Positions 16,938 through 25,714 of a stretch of DNA of 64,000 nucleotides are shown here, in pieces (within the stretch, counting starts at the first letter, position 1; the number at the start of each line of letters is the position of its first letter). The position numbers were made by a program, and so were the translations under genes. The DNA comes from Planctomycetota bacterium (GTDB taxonomy: Bacteria > Planctomycetota > Planctomycetia > Planctomycetales > Planctomycetaceae). Where the stretch lies: positions 54,737 to 118,736 of the forward strand of contig JAFEBS010000051.1 of the NCBI GenBank assembly GCA_018242525.1. Direction: 5' to 3'. The notes beneath the pieces are model-generated. The model had not been told where the DNA came from and ran no database searches. It was given only the letters and a program-made list of their open reading frames with translations.

Positions 16938-17486
16938 TCACGTTCCCAGTTCGCGTTTGAGGGCCTCCAGTTCGGCGTCGATCTGATTTTGACGATCATC
17001 GACGACCGTCGGAGCGGGGACAGAGAACCGGGCCGTCGAGGCGAGGGGGGCGGATTCGGCACTGCCCCCGAGGTCTTCGCGTTTGCGCAAGGCTTCGGAC
17101 AGGCGGGCTTCCAGGGCGCGTTGCATGGTGGCCAGGTTCTGCCTGGTGCTGATTGCGGCCCGATGCTGCTGTTCCAGTCCGGCGATCAGATCTTCGATTT
17201 CCCGCTTGCGCATCAGGCTTTGACGGGCTTCCTGCTCCGAACCGGCCGACAGTTGCTCACGGGCCTTGCTGGTCCAGGACTCGATCGAACGGCGGTGTTC
17301 GTCGATTTCACGCTTCAGACGCTGTTCCGAACTGTTGGCTGTGTTGACGCTACGCTGGGCACCCGCCAGTCCTTCCTGCATTTCCGTGATGATTTCAGCG
17401 ATCGCCGTGCGGGGGTCGGTCGCCTCATTCAGAATCTGGGTCAGGTTGCAGGTCACAATATCAGTCAGGCGGCTGAAGTAACTCAT
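16938..17486 (-). CDS. pspA: PspA/IM30 family membrane-stress protein
   Basis: A 182-residue, almost wholly coiled-coil protein with the family opening SYFSRLTDIVTCNLTQILNE and ATDPRTAIAEIITEMQEGL. Heptad-rich helices run to about residue 140, followed by a short linker and a final helix. PspA/Vipp1 proteins form ESCRT-III-like rods and protect the inner membrane. It is a little shorter than the 220-residue norm. An AAGGAGA site precedes the ATG. The ECF sigma gene lies 122 bp upstream on the same strand. Confidence 0.87.
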   Translation of the reverse strand: MSYFSRLTDIVTCNLTQILNEATDPRTAIAEIITEMQEGLAGAQRSVNTANSSEQRLKREIDEHRRSIESWTSKAREQLSAGSEQEARQSLMRKREIEDLIAGLEQQHRAAISTRQNLATMQRALEARLSEALRKREDLGGSAESAPLASTARFSVPAPTVVDDRQNQIDAELEALKRELGT

Positions 17487-17608
17487 CAGAGTCTCCTTCG
17501 ATTTGAACTCGAACTCGTAAACTCGGTCGCACCAAAAACGTGGCGGTCCGTGGAATGGGCATTTTCGTCAGAACGCAGTTTCTGTCTCTCTGGATGAATC
17601 AACTTTGG

Positions 17609-18208
17609 TTATCCGGCAATACTGGGGTCAACAATTCCCCGGGCAGCAAGTTTTTCGCGAAGTTTCTCCCGGGCCAGTCGCAGGCGGCTCTTTGTGGTTG
17701 GCAGGTTGGATTCCATCGCTTCGGCCACTTCCGGCAGACTCAAACCGGCATAAATGTGCAGGATAAACGTCAATCGCTGATCCTCGGGAATATGTTGCAG
17801 CAAACCGTCCACGACCTGAGCGAACTCGCGACGTTCGATCTGCTCGTCCGGCAACGGCAATTCACCGGATAATCGCGAGATCATTTCTTCGCGATCGTCG
17901 TCAGAATGCCGGCCCTTGGCGGCGTGGACCAGGCAATCGTGAGCTCGGCGGCGGGTCGTATCAATCAACAGGTTTCTGGCAATCCGGTACATCCACGCCT
18001 TGAAGATTCCGCGTGGAAGGTAATCCCATGCCGTTCCGTGGATGCGAAGCAATGTTTCCTGCGACAAATCCTCGGCCAATTGCCAGTCTCTCAGTTGTCG
18101 ATGGAAGAAACCGATCAGCGGCGACTGATGACGAGACACCAACTGCTCAAAGGCGGCTTCATCGCCACCCTGCAGTCTCAGCATCAGTTCGTCGTCTTCA
18201 TCGTGCAT
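17609..18208 (-). CDS. ECF-type RNA polymerase sigma factor
   Basis: A 199-residue sigma-70 factor. Region 2: FEQLVSRHQSPLIGFFHRQL, then DLSQETLLRIH and KAWMYRIARNLLIDTTRRRA. Region 4: LQHIPEDQRLTFILHIYAGL, then LPEVAEAMESNLPTTKSRLR. There is no extra C-terminal domain and no anti-sigma gene beside it; its targets may include pspA just downstream. The N-terminus starts MHDEDDELMLRLQGGDEAAF as usual for the family. It is divergent from the LarA-like gene across 245 bp. Confidence 0.93.
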   Translation of the reverse strand: MHDEDDELMLRLQGGDEAAFEQLVSRHQSPLIGFFHRQLRDWQLAEDLSQETLLRIHGTAWDYLPRGIFKAWMYRIARNLLIDTTRRRAHDCLVHAAKGRHSDDDREEMISRLSGELPLPDEQIERREFAQVVDGLLQHIPEDQRLTFILHIYAGLSLPEVAEAMESNLPTTKSRLRLAREKLREKLAARGIVDPSIAG

Positions 18209-18453
18209 GGAAGGATCGTCGGCCCGTTGGAGAAATCAGACATTCCGGGAAACGTACACAATGTAATGGACTCGTCCGGTCTTGACTACCGCGAGATGGG
18301 GTGTTGGATCAGTGTCTGTCGACACTTCCGCAACGAATCTACTGATGCATGTCGTCACTTAACCCACCAACTTGGCCGATGTCCGCGAAGTCGTTATGTT
18401 CAGCCGTTCGGCATTGCCGGACAATCTGCAGCAACGAACAAGGACAAACGGTG

Positions 18454-19683
18454 ATGGCGTCGATCTCGCTGGAATATGGAATTGCCGGGTGCTGGACCGG
18501 CGAAATCCCGGAGGCCCATTTGTTGTGGCAGTTTGGCGGCCCGCCCGCCCTGTTGGACGTCTCGACCGCCATTGCCGACGCCCTCGCTCAGCCACTCGAT
18601 TTTCCCGCCCTGAGGCAGGCCTTGGTGCCGGGCGACAAGGTCGTCGTAGTCCTGGACCGAAATGTCCCTTCCGCGGCGGAAATCATTGCTGCGGTCTGGC
18701 AAAACTGCCTTGTGTCTGGTGTTGCTCCAGAAGATGTGCTGATCCTGCAGCCGATTTCGTTGACCGGTGTCACCCCTGCCGATCCGCGGCGCCTGCTGCC
18801 AGATGCGGTGCGTCAGGCCGTGGTTTGGAAAGTGCATGATCCCACGAATGACCCGGAAATTGGGTACCTGGCGTCCAGTGCCGATGGTGAGCGAATCTAC
18901 CTGGCCCGCGAAGTGTTGAACGCGGACTTCGTGCTGCCGATCGGCCGACTGGGGTTCGATCCGGTCCAGGGTCGCCGGAGCGCGCTCAGTTCCTTCTATC
19001 CCGGACTGTCGAATACCGAAGCGTTTGCAAAGTCGCGGGGACAGGGCCACAGCGAACTCGGGCCGGACGAAGAACGACCGATGAGTCAGCGGATCCAGGA
19101 AATCGGCTGGCTGCTGGGCGTCCAGTTCACCATCCAGATCATGCCTTCCGCCGGACATGGTGGAGCCGCCGCAGTACTCTCCGGACACCCTGATTCCGTG
19201 ACTCAGCGAGGACGGACGATCCTGGATGCCAGTTGGCGTGTGATATTCGATCAACGCGGCGAGACTGCCATCGTCTCCATTCCGGCGGCTCCCGACGAAC
19301 CGACCGGCTGGGAACAACTCGGCAATGCCCTGGAAGCAGCCAGTCGGCTGGTTGTCCGCGAAGGTCGAATCATCGTCCTCTCTGACCTGGCCGCTGATCC
19401 AGGGCCGGGAATCCAGTTGCTACAATCCTGTCGCTCCGCCAAAGCCGCCCTGCAGCCCCTGAGACGGCAATCTCCCCCGGATCTGGTGGCCGCCTCTCAA
19501 ATTGCAGCAGCGGCCGATTGGGCATCCGTTTATCTGCTCAGTCAATTGCCGTCGCAACTGGTGGAAGAAACATTCATGACGCCACTGGAATCAGAGATCG
19601 AGGTCTCACGGCTGATCAACGCGTGCGACGGGTGCATCGTGTTGGCAGGTGCCCAGCACGCGTTTACAGAAGTCCCGGTTTGA
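18454..19683 (+). CDS. LarA-like (DUF2088-type) protein with altered cofactor site
   Basis: A 409-residue protein. The N-terminal half has the LarA-type ALVPGDKVVVVLDRNVPSAA segment followed by VWKVHDPTNDPEIGYLASSA and ADFVLPIGRLGFDPVQGRRS. In lactate racemases the last region normally carries a His and a GFSGGxK-type lysine that bind the nickel-pincer cofactor; here the stretch reads GRRSALSSFYPGL without them. So lactate racemase activity is doubtful and another racemase-like or cofactor-free role is possible. The start at 18454 is the first plausible ATG; the frame is open from 18349. Confidence 0.72.
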   Translation: MASISLEYGIAGCWTGEIPEAHLLWQFGGPPALLDVSTAIADALAQPLDFPALRQALVPGDKVVVVLDRNVPSAAEIIAAVWQNCLVSGVAPEDVLILQPISLTGVTPADPRRLLPDAVRQAVVWKVHDPTNDPEIGYLASSADGERIYLAREVLNADFVLPIGRLGFDPVQGRRSALSSFYPGLSNTEAFAKSRGQGHSELGPDEERPMSQRIQEIGWLLGVQFTIQIMPSAGHGGAAAVLSGHPDSVTQRGRTILDASWRVIFDQRGETAIVSIPAAPDEPTGWEQLGNALEAASRLVVREGRIIVLSDLAADPGPGIQLLQSCRSAKAALQPLRRQSPPDLVAASQIAAAADWASVYLLSQLPSQLVEETFMTPLESEIEVSRLINACDGCIVLAGAQHAFTEVPV

Positions 19684-19835
19684 TCGGTTAACCGACGGGA
19701 AACCGCCCTTCCAGCGACAGTCGTTCCAGGAATTTGCGAGCCTGCAGGTACTCTTCGTTTCTGAAGCGACGTTGATTGCATCGCCACCAGGTTCATCGGA
19801 AGATGCGTCTGTTTTGAACCAACAAGGAGGTTGAT

Positions 19836-21119
19836 GTGACCGGTTCTGACGATGACATATTGGTACTTCACGAGGCCACATTCTGCGACGATGCGAATCG
19901 CATTCTGAGCTTTCTTGAGAAACGGGGGACCTTTCGGTTTCCAACCCTCACCACAGGACTGTTTTCCGCGGCGGCCGGGGAAGGTCACGACTTCGAATTG
20001 ACCGGGTACCAGTCGGTCTGGGTGCGCGACAATATCCACATCGCCCACGCTCATCTGGCTTGGGGTGAGCCTGATCAAGCCAGAACCGTTCTGAAGGCAT
20101 TAAGCCAATACTTCCAGCAGCACAGGCACCGCTTTTCCAACGTGATTGAAGGTCGCAGCGACGCGAGTGATCCGATGCATCGGCCACATATCCGCTTCGA
20201 CGGCAATCGCCTGCTGGAGCTTCCTGAGAAATGGTCGCATGCCCAAAACGATGCCCTCGGTGCGTTTCTCTGGCTGTACTGCAAAACTCTTCCAATGGAA
20301 CCGAGGCCCGAAGAATGGTGCCTGCTGGCCGAGTTCGTGCACTTTTTTAAAACCATCCGGTACTGACAGGACGAAGACAGTGGACACTGGGAAGAAGTTC
20401 GCAAGGTGGCCGCCTCAAGCATCGGTGTGGCGGTCGCCGGACTCAAACAATTGCGACGAATCCTGATCGACAAGCAAGAGATTCGATACGGTCGCGGGAT
20501 CAAGTTGTCCGATGTCGACGAGCTGCTGGAGCGGGGCCGGCAGGCAATCGATGCCATCCTGCCTGCCGAATGCATCCAGTCCGACCCGGCCAAATACCGG
20601 GCACACGACGCGGCGCTTCTGTTCCTGATCTACCCTTACCGGCTCGTCAGTCAGGAAATCGCCGACCAGATCGTCTCGAACGTGATCACTCACCTGCGGG
20701 GCGATCATGGGATTCGGCGATATCGCGGCGATTCGTACTGGTGTGCCGACTACAAGCAAAAACTGGCGGCTGATCAACGAACCGTCGACTTCAGCGACAA
20801 CCTGTCTGAACGGGATCGACTGCTGCCAGTGGGCCTGGAAGCACAATGGTGCCTGTTCGATCCGATCGTATCGATTCACTTTGCTCTCCGGTTCCGGCAG
20901 AGTGGAGACAAGGAAGACCGGCGAAGGCAGATTCATCATTTGCAGCGATCACTGCGACAATTGACGCCTCCAGAGTCGACTCACGGCGCATATCGCTGCC
21001 CCGAGTCGTACTTCTGCGAGCAGGGGCGATTCGTTCCAAACGACATTTGTCCCTTGCTATGGACGCAGGCAAATCTGAAACTCGCCTTGAAAGCGGCGGC
21101 GGATCCGCATTTCTTGTGA
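19836..21119 (+). pseudogene. GH15/phosphorylase-kinase-like glucosidase gene interrupted by one in-frame TGA
   Basis: A GTG start with AAGGAGG 5 nt upstream opens a frame that stops at TGA 20364-20366 (codon 177) and continues in the same frame, without a shift, to 21119. Joined, the sequence reads FFKTIRY-stop-QDEDSGHWEE; a TGG tryptophan at the stop would give the YWQDEDSGHWEE pattern of GH15-like proteins. Upstream motifs GYQSVWVRDNIHIAHAHLAW and downstream SSIGVAVAGLKQLR and CPESYFCEQGRFVPNDICPL fit the same family. Likely a recent nonsense mutation or a sequencing error. If intact, it would be about 427 residues acting on alpha-glucans. Confidence 0.75.
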
Positions 21120-21150
21120 GGAAGGTGAAGAAATCAAACATAGGACATGC

Positions 21151-21231
21151 ACCACGAAGGTCAGTAGATCCACGAAGGAAAACAAAGCGACCTTCCTTTC
21201 TTCCCTTCGTGGATCTACTGTCCTTCGTGGT
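21151..21231. repeat. Long hairpin downstream of the GH15-like gene
   Basis: The arms at 21151-21180 and 21201-21231 are about 30 nt long and match at nearly every position, around a 20-nt loop. Each arm itself contains two copies of CCACGAAGG. It could form a very stable stem and may end transcription from either side, although no clear T-run follows. Confidence 0.8.
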
Positions 21232-21244
21232 GAAATGCCATACA

Positions 21245-21330
21245 CGGCGGTCAGCTTGAACGCAGTCGGTTGCGCTTCAAAGTGTTGCCGTGTTGATTGT
21301 AAGCCCGTCGTACATCGCGGGCAAGTTTAC
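21245..21330. repeat. Copy of an approximately 85-bp dispersed repeat
   Basis: The segment starting cggcggtcagcttgaacgca and ending at tcgcgggcaagttta is repeated with substitutions at 50734-50819, next to the IS200-type transposase gene. The best conserved core is TGTTGAT, then AAGCCCGTC, then ATCGCGGGCAAGTT. GCCCG and CGGGC in this core are an inverted pair. It lies between the GH15-like gene and the pdxA 3' end. Confidence 0.75.
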
Positions 21331-21393
21331 TGGTCGTTAGGAATCGCGAGTAAAGCATTGCAACATCAAAACGTGCCAGCGGAATTGATGGGA

Positions 21394-22449
21394 CTACGGT
21401 TGTCCAACTGAAGAATCCCTCGCTGGCTCGTCGGGCGCGTGTCTGGCCAGCTCGGCTGCCGTTTGGACCGCTTCCAAAAAACCGTCGGCGCGTGCCTTGC
21501 CCTGCCAGGCAATGTCGAACGCCGTGCCGTGGCTGGGACTGCAGCGGACGATCGGCAGTCCCAGGGTCACATTGACCGCCCGTTCAAAGCCAATCAGTTT
21601 CAAGGCGATGTGCCCCTGGTCGTGATACATCGCGGCAACGCCATCGAACTCGCCGTATACCGCTCGACGCAACAGCGCATCTGCGGGAATGGGGCCAGTG
21701 GCGTCAATACCGTTGCGTCGCGCCGCCTCGACAGCCGGAGCGATCAGCGTTCCTTCTTCATCTCCAAACAGCCCCCCTTCGCCGCCGTGCGGATTCAAGG
21801 CACACACTCCGACTCGGGGAGCCTGGCAACCGATCCGTTTCAGGAATCGGTCGATCAGCTGAATGGTTTCTTGAATCCGGGCGGACGTCAGCAATCCTGG
21901 GACGCTGCGGATCGACGTATGCAGCGTCACATGCGCGACTCCCAGGCCGAACGGACCGCGCAGCGGTTCGCCGGGGGGCAGAAACAGCATCATCGCATAT
22001 TCGGCAACGCCGCATTCCCTGGCCAGGATCTCGGTATGACCGGGAAAATCGAGTCCCGCGGCATGGAGAGCGGCCTTGTTCAACGGTGCCGTGGTGATCG
22101 CCTGCAGTTCACCCGCCAGCGTGGCACGGGTCGATGCCACCAGATAGTCGTAGGCGGCCTGCCCCGCCCGGGGATGAATTTCTCCGATCGGCACGGTACT
22201 GGCATCAGTCGTGGATGGATTCCAAACGGGGATCGCGGATGAGGACCAGTCGATCTCGTTCAGTGATGCAACGGTGACGGTTTCACGGACCGCACCGATC
22301 AGGTGCATCGCGCGGCGAAAGACCTTCGGGTGTCCGACAACGACGGGCTGGCAACATCGACTCAACCGCCCATCGATGACAGCGCGCGCGACGATCTCGG
22401 GGCCGATGCCGGCCACGTCGCCCAACGTCAACGCAATGCGGGGAATCAT
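21394..22449 (-). CDS. pdxA: 4-hydroxythreonine-4-phosphate dehydrogenase PdxA
   Basis: A 351-residue NAD-dependent enzyme of the DXP-dependent vitamin B6 route. It oxidises 4-phosphohydroxy-L-threonine, and the product is decarboxylated for use by PdxJ. Clear motifs: ALTLGDVAGIGPEI at the N-terminus, metal-ligand segments DFPGHTEILA, ALNPHGGEGGLFGDEE and YHDQGHIALK, and CSPSHGTAFDIAWQGKA. The last 20 or so residues (HAPDEPARDSSVGQP) lie past the conserved domain and are encoded by DNA resembling a dispersed repeat. Confidence 0.95.
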   Translation of the reverse strand: MIPRIALTLGDVAGIGPEIVARAVIDGRLSRCCQPVVVGHPKVFRRAMHLIGAVRETVTVASLNEIDWSSSAIPVWNPSTTDASTVPIGEIHPRAGQAAYDYLVASTRATLAGELQAITTAPLNKAALHAAGLDFPGHTEILARECGVAEYAMMLFLPPGEPLRGPFGLGVAHVTLHTSIRSVPGLLTSARIQETIQLIDRFLKRIGCQAPRVGVCALNPHGGEGGLFGDEEGTLIAPAVEAARRNGIDATGPIPADALLRRAVYGEFDGVAAMYHDQGHIALKLIGFERAVNVTLGLPIVRCSPSHGTAFDIAWQGKARADGFLEAVQTAAELARHAPDEPARDSSVGQP

Positions 22450-22509
22450 GAAGGCTGCTCTCAGTCGACCGTGGGCCCGCTTGATGCCTGGCTGTCAGAA
22501 GACGATCAC

Positions 22510-23052
22510 TTACGGATACGTTTCCACATGGCTGAGTGAAACACCCCGCTCATCCTTCGCCGACAGAATCCGGGGTTCAAGGTCGGGCCAGGGAATGTTC
22601 AGGGTGGGATCGTTCCACAAGAGCGTTCGTTCATCGCCGGGATTGTAAAACGTTGTGCACTTGTAAGCGAAGTCGGCCGTCTCAGTGGTCACACAAAACC
22701 CATGGGCGAATCCCGGCGGGACATACAACTGTCGATGGTTCTCCTCGTTCAGCAGGATCCACGCCGCGCGCCCGAACGTCGGGGACGAACGTCGCAGGTC
22801 GACGGCGACATCGAAGACTTCACCCCGAGTCACCTGAACCAGCTTCCCCTGCGGTTGCGTGATCTGATAGTGCAGGCCGCGCAACGTCCCGCGGCAGGAT
22901 CGTGAATAATTGTCCTGGACGAATTCCACATCGATCCCGGCCGCCCGATACCGCTCCCGATGGTACCCTTCAAAGAAGAACCCACGGGCATCGCCAAACA
23001 CTTTTGGTTCGACGATCAAAAGGCCGGGTAATTCTGTCGCAATGACATTCAT
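22510..23052 (-). CDS. rfbC: dTDP-4-dehydrorhamnose 3,5-epimerase
   Basis: A 180-residue cupin enzyme of dTDP-L-rhamnose synthesis. It carries VFGDARGFFFEGYHRERY, FVQDNYSRSCRGTLRGLHYQ (active-site His), VFDVAVDLRRSSPTFGRAAW and YVPPGFAHGFCVTTETADFA. The ATG at 23052 is chosen over a TTG one codon upstream. The other rhamnose genes (rfbA, rfbB, rfbD) are not in the window. It lies 60 bp from pdxA on the same strand. Confidence 0.93.
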   Translation of the reverse strand: MNVIATELPGLLIVEPKVFGDARGFFFEGYHRERYRAAGIDVEFVQDNYSRSCRGTLRGLHYQITQPQGKLVQVTRGEVFDVAVDLRRSSPTFGRAAWILLNEENHRQLYVPPGFAHGFCVTTETADFAYKCTTFYNPGDERTLLWNDPTLNIPWPDLEPRILSAKDERGVSLSHVETYP

Positions 23053-23376
23053 CAATCATTACATTCTGGCGAGTGACGGATCTTTCGATTCACAATCGCC
23101 ACACGATAGTAAATCTGCGCCAAAAGCGAAATCTTCGTCCCTGCCGGTTCGTCAATTCAGGCGTTACCTCGGAAACCTCACAGTGCCCGATTTCAAATGC
23201 GGGCTCGCACCGCTGGCGGCAAGGAAACGATGGACTTGACTCGCCCCGCGCCGGAGGGATTTGTATCCTCTCAATGGGATTCCGTGCCGTCGATTCACTT
23301 TCCGTTCTGGTACCGGGATCGGAGGCAACATCCGACCGATGCGAGATCGCCTGATCAAGGTATCGCGGAGACAGAA
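23053..23376. other. Divergent intergenic region between rfbC and the M28 peptidase
   Basis: About 324 bp between two outward-facing genes, so it must hold promoters for both. I see no confident -35/-10 pair, repeat or RNA. The M28 frame stays open back to 23197, so part of this region could be coding if an upstream start (for example ATG 23230) is used. Confidence 0.5.
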
Positions 23377-24621
23377 GTGCGCCTTTCAGTATCACTGACT
23401 TTCGTTTCACGCCACTCCGGTTTACTGGCGTTCCACGCATGGGTGTTCCTGCTGGGGGCGGTCGTCCGCGGGGAAGAGTCGCCGAATGTCGTCAGGCTTG
23501 ATCCTGTGATTCGTGCCGACCAGATGCGTCCGCATATTGAATTCCTCGCCAGCCCCCAGCGGTCGGGTCGTGCGGGAACCGCCAAAGCCGAATCGCGGCG
23601 CTACATCGTCAACCAGTGGAAATCGATGGGGCTGCAGCCGCTGTTTGGAAAACCATTGTCGGATCTGCCGGAAAACGAGCCTGCCGAAACGTTTGAACAG
23701 GCGATCCCCGGTCCGGTCGCCGAAGACGGGTCGACTCCTTTGCTGGGACACAACATCGGGGCCTGGCTGCCCGGCGGCGATCCGCAACTGGCCGACGAGA
23801 TTGTGATTCTCAGCGCTCACTATGACCACTTGGGAACGCGTGACGACTCGGTGTTCGCCGGGGCGGACGACAACGCGTCCGGGGTCGCCATGTTGATCGA
23901 GGCTGCCCGGCAAATGAGCGCCGACAAGGTCGCTCCGCGTCGCAGTGTGGCCTTGATCGCATTTGATCTGGAAGAACGGATGTTGTGGGGTTCCCGGTGG
24001 TTCGCCGCGCACCCTCCCTGGCCAATCGAGCGGGTGAAGTTCTTCATGACGGCCGACATGATCGGCCGATCGCTGGGGGATCTGCCGCTGCCAGCCGTGT
24101 TTGTGATGGGGAGTGAACGTGCTCCACAATTGCGCGCCGCGCTGGATGAAGTTGGTACGCCTGCCGGCCTGGAGGTCTGTCGATTGGGCGTCGACATCGT
24201 CGGGACCCGCAGTGATTACGGACCGTTTCGCGATCGGGAGATTCCGTTCTTGTTCTTTTCGACCGGCGAACATCCAGACTACCACACTCCTCGTGATACT
24301 GCGGACAAGATCAATTACGACAAGGCCGCTCTGATTGCGAGCCTGATGTTGAAGGTGACCCGACAGATCGCCGATGCAGAGCAGCCGCCCGTGTGGAGTG
24401 ATCCCGACAACCTGCGGATGGAAGAACCGCGCGTGCTGCATCGGATCACAACATTACTGCTGGAGGCCGATTCACAGAAACCCCTCACGCCGACTCAACG
24501 GTTTTTTGTCACAAATGTCCACAACCGTTCCCAAAAAATCATGGATGCGAACAAAATGACCGCGGACGACAGGGTCTGGTTGGTTCGCATGGCACAGGCA
24601 CTGATGGTGTCGGTGTTTTGA
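23377..24621 (+). CDS. Secreted M28-family zinc metallopeptidase
   Basis: A 414-residue protein from a GTG at 23377 with GGAG upstream; this start gives an N-terminal signal peptide ending near LGAVVRG. The M28 zinc site is visible: LSAHYDHLG, GADDNASGVAML, FDLEERMLWGSRWF (catalytic/ligand Glu), TADMIGRS and HPDYHTPRDT. M28 enzymes are amino- or carboxypeptidases that remove single residues. The first domain includes an 'LASPQRSGRAGTAKAE' stretch typical of secreted M28 proteins. The C-terminal 60 residues are helical and not recognised. Confidence 0.9.
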   Translation: MRLSVSLTFVSRHSGLLAFHAWVFLLGAVVRGEESPNVVRLDPVIRADQMRPHIEFLASPQRSGRAGTAKAESRRYIVNQWKSMGLQPLFGKPLSDLPENEPAETFEQAIPGPVAEDGSTPLLGHNIGAWLPGGDPQLADEIVILSAHYDHLGTRDDSVFAGADDNASGVAMLIEAARQMSADKVAPRRSVALIAFDLEERMLWGSRWFAAHPPWPIERVKFFMTADMIGRSLGDLPLPAVFVMGSERAPQLRAALDEVGTPAGLEVCRLGVDIVGTRSDYGPFRDREIPFLFFSTGEHPDYHTPRDTADKINYDKAALIASLMLKVTRQIADAEQPPVWSDPDNLRMEEPRVLHRITTLLLEADSQKPLTPTQRFFVTNVHNRSQKIMDANKMTADDRVWLVRMAQALMVSVF

Positions 24622-24667
24622 AAGCATCCGTACGACAGCCCCGAGGAAGCCCCAGGAGTCTTCGATC

Positions 24668-25630
24668 ATGCAGCGCATTCATCGTGAGCAAGCTCGTAAA
24701 TACGCCTTTGATTTCCGTGACGAGCCGCTGCTGAAGATCCAGTCGGGCGAAAGCGTCGAAATCGAGACGTATGACGCCAGCACAGGATTCTTCACGTCGC
24801 CGTCCAACAAGGCCATCCCCGCAAACCGCCCGGGGTTCGATCGGACTCCGCCATTGGCGAACCCGATCGCGGGGCCGATTCATGTGGCGGGGGCCGAACG
24901 GGGTGACACTCTGGCGGTGACTGTCGAAGACATCCTGGTCGACGACTATTCATGGATCGCGACAGGGCCACGACGCGGGCCGCTGGGCGAGTCCACTCGG
25001 TGGCCGGAACTTTCCGGGGAATACACGACCAAGATCTTCCAGCATACGGCGGGTCCGAGCGGGACCAATCGCGACGGGACGCTGCATTTTAGCGACAAAA
25101 TCCGGTGGCCCATCACTCCGTTTATCGGCACGCTGGGAGTTTGCCCGGATCGCGAAGTCACGACCAGCCTGGACGGCCAGGGGGAATGGGGTGGCAACCT
25201 GGACATTCGTGACGTCGCACCCGGGAATCGGATCCTGTTGCCCGTCTTTCATCCCGGAGCCTTGTTCTGCATGGGAGACGTTCATGCCAGCCAGGGGGAT
25301 ACCGAGTTCACTGGAACGGCGGCTGAAACCAAGGCGACGACCCGCTTGAAGCTGGAATTGATCAAGGGCCGCAAGACTCCGTGGATGCGAATCGAGAAGC
25401 CCGAGTCGATCGTGGCGATTCACGCGTCACGACCCCTGGAAGTCGCGGTCGAAACCGCCACGATCATGCTGATGGACTGGTTGATTGCGGATTATGGATT
25501 CACGCCGACGGACGCGTACTGCCTGGTCAGCACCTGTCCGGACTTTCGCATCAATGTCTACCAGATGTGCAAGATCCGACGACTGGAACACGTTGCGGGA
25601 GCCGAGATCCCGAAGCGGTATTTGACGTGA
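24668..25630 (+). CDS. Acetamidase/formamidase family protein
   Basis: A 320-residue cytoplasmic protein with family motifs NPIAGPIHVAGAERGDTLAV, PFIGTLGVCPD, GEWGGNLDIRDVAPGNRILL and GALFCMGDVHASQGDTEF (acidic/His metal-site region), then CLVSTCPDFRINV near the end. Members hydrolyse short amides to ammonia and a carboxylate; the true substrate is unknown. An AGGAG site precedes the ATG. It lies 46 bp after the M28 peptidase on the same strand, so the two may be co-transcribed. Confidence 0.9.
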   Translation: MQRIHREQARKYAFDFRDEPLLKIQSGESVEIETYDASTGFFTSPSNKAIPANRPGFDRTPPLANPIAGPIHVAGAERGDTLAVTVEDILVDDYSWIATGPRRGPLGESTRWPELSGEYTTKIFQHTAGPSGTNRDGTLHFSDKIRWPITPFIGTLGVCPDREVTTSLDGQGEWGGNLDIRDVAPGNRILLPVFHPGALFCMGDVHASQGDTEFTGTAAETKATTRLKLELIKGRKTPWMRIEKPESIVAIHASRPLEVAVETATIMLMDWLIADYGFTPTDAYCLVSTCPDFRINVYQMCKIRRLEHVAGAEIPKRYLT

Positions 25631-25714
25631 TCAGGTGCTTTGGTAGATGCGTGACGCGGTTTCGCTGTCTGCTGATCAGCGGTCGTATTAGCGACTGCCG
25701 GGATGCGAAACCCC

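Noticed and set aside
20364..20366. TGA read as tryptophan or selenocysteine in the GH15-like gene
   Set aside because: Several other genes in the window end in TGA in the usual way (for example at gene overlaps of type ATGA), and no selenocysteine hairpin was seen just after the codon; a nonsense mutation or sequence error is simpler.
23422..24441. A 339-codon minus-strand frame opposite the M28 peptidase
   Set aside because: Antisense of the zinc-site region; no domain.
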